Below are positions 60,148 through 64,000 of a DNA stretch of 64,000 bases, piece after piece. The number at the start of each line of letters is the position of its first letter. The first letter of the stretch is position 1. Made by a program: the position numbers and the translations under genes. Source of the DNA: Chryseosolibacter sp036402115 (GTDB lineage: Bacteria; Bacteroidota; Bacteroidia; Cytophagales; Cyclobacteriaceae); contig DASWTM010000026.1 in NCBI GenBank assembly GCA_036402115.1, forward strand, positions 1 through 64,000, read 5' to 3'. The notes below the pieces were generated by a model, which did not search any database, was not told where the DNA came from, and saw nothing but the letters and a program-made list of their open reading frames with translations.

Positions 60148-61368
60148 TTAAAATTTGTCGCCCAGCACCTCTTTGACACGATTTGCCGCATCTTTTAGTA
60201 AAATGGCCGATTTTACCTTTAAGCCTGATTCTTCGATAATTTTGGCGCCTTCTTCAGCGTTCGTACCCTGAAGTCGCACAATAATCGGAACCTTTATGTT
60301 TCCAATCTTCTTGTAGGCCTCCACCACGCCATTAGCCACCCGGTCACAACGAACAATACCTCCGAAGATGTTTATAAGAATAGCTTTTACGTTAGGGTCC
60401 TTCAAAATAATGCGGAAACCAGCCTCTACCGTCTCCGCGTTTGCGCCACCACCCACGTCAAGGAAGTTGGCAGGCTCGCCACCGGAAAGCTTAATGATAT
60501 CCATAGTCGCCATCGCGAGGCCGGCACCGTTCACCATACATCCAACGTTGCCATCCAGCTTTACATAGTTAAGTCCAGCTTTTCCAGCTTCCACCTCCAA
60601 TGGATCTTCTTCCGAAATATCGCGAAGTTCCGCAAGGTCCTTGTGGCGATACAACGCGTTGTCATCCAGATTAACTTTGGCGTCTACTGCGATGATCTTA
60701 TTATCGGAAGTCTTTAGCAATGGGTTGATCTCAAACATCGATGCATCTAATCCCAGGTAAGCAGAATAGAGCGAATTGATGAATTTAACACCCTCCTTAA
60801 ACGCTGTTCCTTCCCAGCCCAGCGCAAATGCAATTTTGCGGGCCTGGAATGGCTGTAGACCAATTGCAGGATCGATCCACTCTTTGATTATTTTTTCAGG
60901 ATGGGTTTCGGCAACTTCCTCGATGTTCATGCCGCCTTCCGTTGATGCCATGATCACCGGACATCCCTTCGAGCGATCGAGCAAAATGCTCATATAATAT
61001 TCCTTCGGCTCTGACTCTCCAGGATAGTATACATCCTCTGCGATCAAAACCTTGTTTACTTTCTTACCTTCGGGGCCTGTCTGAAGCGTCACAAGAACGC
61101 CACCCAGAATTCCTTTTACTTTCTCAGGAACCTCCGCAAGACTCTTCGCCAGCACAACGCCTTTCGATCCTGTCTCTTTAATAGTTCCTTTACCACGACC
61201 ACCGGCATGAATCTGGGATTTTACAACAAACCATTTCGTACCGGTCTCAGCCTGAAGCTCTTTTGCCGCCTGAACTGCTGAATCGAAAGTGTCTGCAACA
61301 ATACCGCGCTGAATTGCAACGCCATATTTCTTAAGAATTTCTTTGCCCTGGTATTCGTGGATGTTCAT
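60148..61368 (-). CDS. sucC: Succinyl-CoA synthetase beta subunit SucC
   Basis: A 406-residue ATP-grasp enzyme beginning MNIHEYQGKEILKKYGVAIQ. The nucleotide-binding region has KSQIHAGGRGKGT, EINPLLKTSDNKIIAVDAKVN and VGCMVNGAGLAMATMDIIK. The C-terminal flavodoxin-like half has the conserved INIFGGIVRCDRVANGVVEA and LQGTNAEEGAKIIEESG. It works with SucD in the citric acid cycle, making ATP (or GTP) from succinyl-CoA. sucD is not next to it here. Length and motifs are full. A good promoter match lies upstream. Confidence 0.96.
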   Translation of the reverse strand: MNIHEYQGKEILKKYGVAIQRGIVADTFDSAVQAAKELQAETGTKWFVVKSQIHAGGRGKGTIKETGSKGVVLAKSLAEVPEKVKGILGGVLVTLQTGPEGKKVNKVLIAEDVYYPGESEPKEYYMSILLDRSKGCPVIMASTEGGMNIEEVAETHPEKIIKEWIDPAIGLQPFQARKIAFALGWEGTAFKEGVKFINSLYSAYLGLDASMFEINPLLKTSDNKIIAVDAKVNLDDNALYRHKDLAELRDISEEDPLEVEAGKAGLNYVKLDGNVGCMVNGAGLAMATMDIIKLSGGEPANFLDVGGGANAETVEAGFRIILKDPNVKAILINIFGGIVRCDRVANGVVEAYKKIGNIKVPIIVRLQGTNAEEGAKIIEESGLKVKSAILLKDAANRVKEVLGDKF

Positions 61369-61387
61369 GAAGTTTTTGTTTTGGCTC

Positions 61388-61418
61388 GAAACTTAGTTTA
61401 TTTAGTCGTGATTTCAAA
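61388..61418 (-). promoter_or_regulatory. Candidate promoter of sucC
   Basis: On the minus strand TTTG (61418-61415) is followed after exactly 19 bases by TAAGTTTC (61395-61388), one base off TAnnTTTG. The start codon lies 20 bases further. Spacing and both elements fit the Bacteroidota housekeeping promoter well. Confidence 0.55.
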
Positions 61419-61427
61419 TTTGGTGGA

Positions 61428-61465
61428 TTGTTGATTAGTTGATCTGTTGATCCGTTGACGCTGTT
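61428..61465. repeat. GTTGAT tandem words upstream of sucC and lolD
   Basis: The divergent gap 61369-61542 contains four near-tandem GTTGAT/GTTGAC words 8-9 bases apart (61428-61460). A further AT-rich run of CTTAAAT words lies at 61500-61535. The first resembles the other word-type intergenic repeats of the window. The run near 61530 may be the AT-rich promoter region of lolD. Confidence 0.4.
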
Positions 61466-61542
61466 AGCAAGCGTGATCGCATCTGAAAACTGTGGCTGCC
61501 TTAAATCTTAAATTTTAAATCGAAATCTTAAATAAAGTCTCG

Positions 61543-62196
61543 ATGCTTGAGGCAAAAGGAATACAAAAATCGTACGGTCAATTACCCGTTCTTAAAAATA
61601 TCGACCTTCGAGTAGCGAAAGGGGAGATTGTTGCTATCGTGGGTGCGTCAGGAGCCGGCAAGAGTACCTTGCTTCATATTCTCGGAACGCTCGATACGCC
61701 CGACAATGGAAAAGTGTTCATCAATCAGCAGGATGTGTTTTCCCAATCCTCAAAAAATATTGCAGCATTCCGAAACAGATCCATCGGCTTTGTCTTTCAA
61801 TTTCACAACCTTCTGCCTGAATTCTCAGCCATCGAGAACGTAATGATCCCCGGGTTTATCGCGGGAAAAAAGGAAGACGAGCTACATAAGAAGGCTGGTG
61901 AACTTCTCGGAATGCTTGGGCTAAACAATCGGCTACACCACAAGCCGTCAGAGTTGTCTGGCGGAGAGCAACAACGCACGGCCGTAGCAAGAGCGCTGAT
62001 CAATTCTCCCACGATGATCTTGGCTGATGAGCCTAGCGGGAATTTGGATTCCAAGAATGCAGTTGAACTTCACGATCTTTTTTTTAAACTCAGAAAAGAC
62101 CTGGGGCAGACATTCATTATCGTTACCCACAATCCTGACCTTTCAAGGATGGCCGATCGGAGAGTGGAAATCCGTGACGGGCAAATCCAACAATAG
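61543..62196 (+). CDS. lolD: Lipoprotein-releasing ABC ATPase LolD-like
   Basis: A 217-residue ABC ATPase. It has Walker A AIVGASGAGKSTLLHILGTL, the Q-loop FVFQFHNLLPEFSA (the FQxHxLLPEF form typical of LolD), signature ELSGGEQQRTAVARAL, Walker B MILADEPSGNLDS and switch His IIVTHN. LolD powers release of lipoproteins from the inner membrane with LolC/E. The lolC/E partner is not adjacent in this window. The related MacB/FtsE ATPases cannot be fully excluded, but the length and Q-loop favour LolD. Confidence 0.87.
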   Translation: MLEAKGIQKSYGQLPVLKNIDLRVAKGEIVAIVGASGAGKSTLLHILGTLDTPDNGKVFINQQDVFSQSSKNIAAFRNRSIGFVFQFHNLLPEFSAIENVMIPGFIAGKKEDELHKKAGELLGMLGLNNRLHHKPSELSGGEQQRTAVARALINSPTMILADEPSGNLDSKNAVELHDLFFKLRKDLGQTFIIVTHNPDLSRMADRRVEIRDGQIQQ

Positions 62197-62292
62197 AACA
62201 TCATCCGTCAACTGTCTGGTCGAATTCCGGATTTCGAATAACCGCTTGGCCAAACTGGTCCTTTTAGAGAAGATCTGAGATTCTCCCTTGGC

Positions 62293-62457
62293 CTATCGAT
62301 AGGCCGGTCTTCTTCCAACTTTATGACGGGCTTGAGCTTTATAACTATGCTTGCCCTTCTTGCTTGTAGTATAAGTTGGGCAGTTCCACATTGTTTCGAA
62401 ACTGCAGGACGACAAGCTGATCATCGTGATGCACGCCAGAAGAATTACTTTTTTCAT
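62293..62457 (-). CDS. Small lipoprotein of 54 residues
   Basis: From ATG 62457 the minus strand encodes MKKVILLACITMISLSSC, a lipoprotein signal with the lipid-attached Cys. A 36-residue mature part, rich in Lys, His, Arg and Thr, follows and ends in RRPAYR. Short basic lipoproteins of this shape occur widely in Bacteroidota and usually carry no known function. The frame is open for 30 more codons upstream, but only this ATG gives the signal. It lies alone between lolD and the mtaB-like gene. Confidence 0.6.
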   Translation of the reverse strand: MKKVILLACITMISLSSCSFETMWNCPTYTTSKKGKHSYKAQARHKVGRRPAYR

Positions 62458-62846
62458 TTGTTGTTGTTGGTGGTGAGACAAAAGTATTCCGACCAGGCAG
62501 CACAATTCCGGCTGGTTCGCGTGTGGCACAAGTCGAGTAATAATCAATTGCCGCTCGCGTGATTTTAAAATATTCTCTTGTCAATTTCCGAACAAGCAGC
62601 CATTACAGTACGTCTGACAGACGGCCAAATAAAATTCTGATGAAGTTTTCAAGATATTGTATCTGAGGGATTTGTGATAAAACGTTAAATCTTTAGTAAA
62701 AGTGGAACCGTTACAGCTTAGACATACTTCTTACGCAGGGTGCACATCTGTTTTTTCAAATAATATTTAAATCGAATCAGTAACTAATCGACAAAAATGG
62801 AAGGAAAGCGGCATTATTAGCACCTCGGCCGCACGGAGGTGGAGGG
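62458..62846. other. Gene-free gap with two short palindromes
   Basis: No convincing open frame or RNA gene is seen in these 389 bases. CGTCTG-A-CAGACG at 62611-62623 is a near-perfect 13-base inverted repeat that could be a protein-binding site. CACCTC/GAGGTG around 62821-62841 forms a small hairpin at the end of the mtaB-like gene, a possible terminator for it on the minus strand. Confidence 0.4.
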
Positions 62847-64000
62847 TTAGTGTGCGAGCACTTCTGTGGACATTTCCTCGACTTCAACCAAGCCTTTTGT
62901 GTTGATTGAACTGAGTCTCACGGTTTTAAGATCGTTTACGAGGATCGGATCATATTTCGCAGAAACGCGAATGTAATTCTCGGTGAAGCCATGCATAATG
63001 CCGTCTTCAATATCGTTTTCGAAAAGCACGTTTCGGATTGATCCGATATGCTCCTCGTAAAACTTTCTTCTTTTCTTGTCGGATAAGATATGCAGCATTT
63101 TAGAGCGGTCCGCCCGTTGATTTGAAGGCACAGAGCCGGCCATAGTGGCGGCTAACGTGTTTTCTCTTTCACTATAGGTAAATACGTGTAAGTACGAAAT
63201 ATTCAGCTCGTTAAGGAAGTTGTATGTATCCAGGAAGTCATCGTGTGTCTCGCCAGGAAATCCCACAATAACGTCAACACCAATGCAGCAGTGAGGCATC
63301 AGCGTTTTTATCTTTTCAACCCGGTTGACATACAGGTCGCGCAGGTATCGTCTGCGCATGAGCTTCAAGATCTTGTTGGAACCTGACTGAAGAGGGATGT
63401 GAAAATGGGGTACAAACTTCTTCGAACTTGCTACGAATTCGATGATCTCATCGGTCAGTAGGTTCGGCTCGATGGATGAAATCCGGAAGCGTTCAATTCC
63501 CTCCACCTGATCCAAGGCGGTGATCAACTGCAGGAATGTTTCGATGCGTTTGCCCTCCTGTAATCCAAAGTCTCCCGTATTTACACCGGTCAAAACGATT
63601 TCTTTGACACCCTTCGCAGCAATATCAATGGCGGTCTTGACAATGTTTAAAACGCTGTCACTGCGGCTGCCGCCACGCGCCAGGGGAATGGTGCAGAATG
63701 AGCATGAGTAGTCGCATCCATCCTGGACTTTCAGAAACGTGCGTGTCCGGTCGTTCATCGAGTACGAAGTATTGAAACGATTGGCCTGCTCAATGTCTGA
63801 CGCGAAAACCTCGGCTTCCGGTTTCCTTACAAATCCGTCAAGCAGTTCAATGAGTCTGAACTTCTCAGCCGCTCCAAGTACTGCGTCAACCCCGGGAATT
63901 TCGGAGATCTCTTTTGGCTTGAGCTGAGCATAGCAACCCATGATTGCCACATATCCATTAGGTGAGATGCTTCTGGCTTCACGAACAATCTTGTGGCATT
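62847..64000 (-). CDS. mtaB: tRNA methylthiotransferase, MtaB-like (5' part outside window)
   Basis: A radical-SAM methylthiotransferase cut by the window edge; about 384 codons are in view. In frame, the minus strand runs on from CHKIVREARSISPNGYVAIM through GCYAQLKPKEISEIPGVDAV, which gives two Cys of the N-terminal Fe-S site. The radical-SAM Cys triad is DGCDYSCSFCTIPLARGG. PLQSGSNKILKLMRRRY and FPGETHDDF follow, and the C-terminal TRAM-like part ends the protein. The GCYAQLKP and VLGAAEKF stretches favour MtaB (adding methylthio to t6A37) over MiaB. Confidence 0.9.
   Translation of the reverse strand, partial: CHKIVREARSISPNGYVAIMGCYAQLKPKEISEIPGVDAVLGAAEKFRLIELLDGFVRKPEAEVFASDIEQANRFNTSYSMNDRTRTFLKVQDGCDYSCSFCTIPLARGGSRSDSVLNIVKTAIDIAAKGVKEIVLTGVNTGDFGLQEGKRIETFLQLITALDQVEGIERFRISSIEPNLLTDEIIEFVASSKKFVPHFHIPLQSGSNKILKLMRRRYLRDLYVNRVEKIKTLMPHCCIGVDVIVGFPGETHDDFLDTYNFLNELNISYLHVFTYSERENTLAATMAGSVPSNQRADRSKMLHILSDKKRRKFYEEHIGSIRNVLFENDIEDGIMHGFTENYIRVSAKYDPILVNDLKTVRLSSINTKGLVEVEEMSTEVLAH

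Noticed and set aside
62293..62547. 84-codon version of the small lipoprotein
   Set aside because: The first 30 codons do not form a signal, whereas the internal ATG at 62457 starts a textbook lipoprotein signal.

Overview
The window looks like chromosome of a free-living Bacteroidota, most likely a cytophagalean. The evidence is two proteins ending in type IX secretion (T9SS) sorting domains, TAnnTTTG-type promoters, an UpxY-like antiterminator in front of a polysaccharide locus, an XrtF-type exosortase, a DUF6089-like porin and VWA/TPR genes of the Bat type. No rRNA, transposase, integrase, phage gene or CRISPR array was seen. No taxon can be proven from this stretch alone.

Layout. 1-6.2 kb (minus strand): the first codons of a secreted protein, a thiolase, a Lys/Glu/Gln-rich exported protein, a TPR protein, a VWA membrane protein, a T9SS-exported esterase-like protein and a GNAT acetyltransferase. 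6.2-7.3 kb: tRNA-Ser(GCU), tRNA-Arg(UCU) and tRNA-Pro(UGG). The tRNA-Pro has broken partial copies on both sides, a duplicated terminator and a decayed GIY-YIG nuclease gene. 7.4-13.6 kb: a PLD-family enzyme, a YdjM-like membrane hydrolase, a repeat-filled gap, a TonB protein, a small membrane protein and a penicillin-acylase-type hydrolase. 13.7-15.1 kb: kdsC-kdsA for Kdo. 15.1-15.9 kb: a four-helix-bundle gene between oppositely oriented GC-rich repeats. 15.9-21.4 kb: an SLC13 permease followed by cysC, cysD, cysN and cysQ, a set that makes PAPS and recycles PAP.

21.4-59.1 kb is one long plus-strand exopolysaccharide/glycan locus, mostly translationally coupled. It opens with an epimerase, an UpxY-like antiterminator and a winged-helix regulator behind a large inverted repeat. 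Then come a Wza-like export lipoprotein and a Wzc-like kinase with a Tyr-Gly tail, an ABC flippase, and an MBOAT/SGNH acylation pair. Next is a possible nonulosonate-like module: SpsF-like cytidylyltransferase, short NeuB, formyltransferase, deacetylase, a GT2-cytidylyltransferase fusion and a sialyltransferase-like enzyme. A Wzy/EpsG-like polymerase follows, then two unusual deacetylase-like paralogues, AsnB, three GT4 enzymes, an FkbM methyltransferase, a PglC-like initiating transferase, a sulfotransferase, an unlisted 55-codon gene and two ATP-grasp proteins. The locus ends with a PglD-like acetyltransferase, exosortase XrtF and its partner, a PglE-like aminotransferase, a 1128-residue T9SS protein, a 63-residue probable exosortase substrate and a PglF-like dehydratase.

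How the parts fit (inference). PglF, PglE, PglD and PglC homologues would make and load a bacillosamine-type first sugar on the lipid carrier. The glycosyltransferases extend it, the ABC flippase and polymerase assemble it, and Wza/Wzc export it. Acyl, methyl, formyl, amide and sulfate groups may decorate it, with sulfate supplied as PAPS from the nearby cys genes. XrtF probably processes the 63-residue C-terminal-anchor protein, linking protein sorting to this glycan.

59.2-64 kb (minus strand except lolD): a DUF6089-like outer-membrane protein, sucC, the ABC ATPase lolD, a tiny lipoprotein and an mtaB-like tRNA methylthiotransferase that runs off the window.
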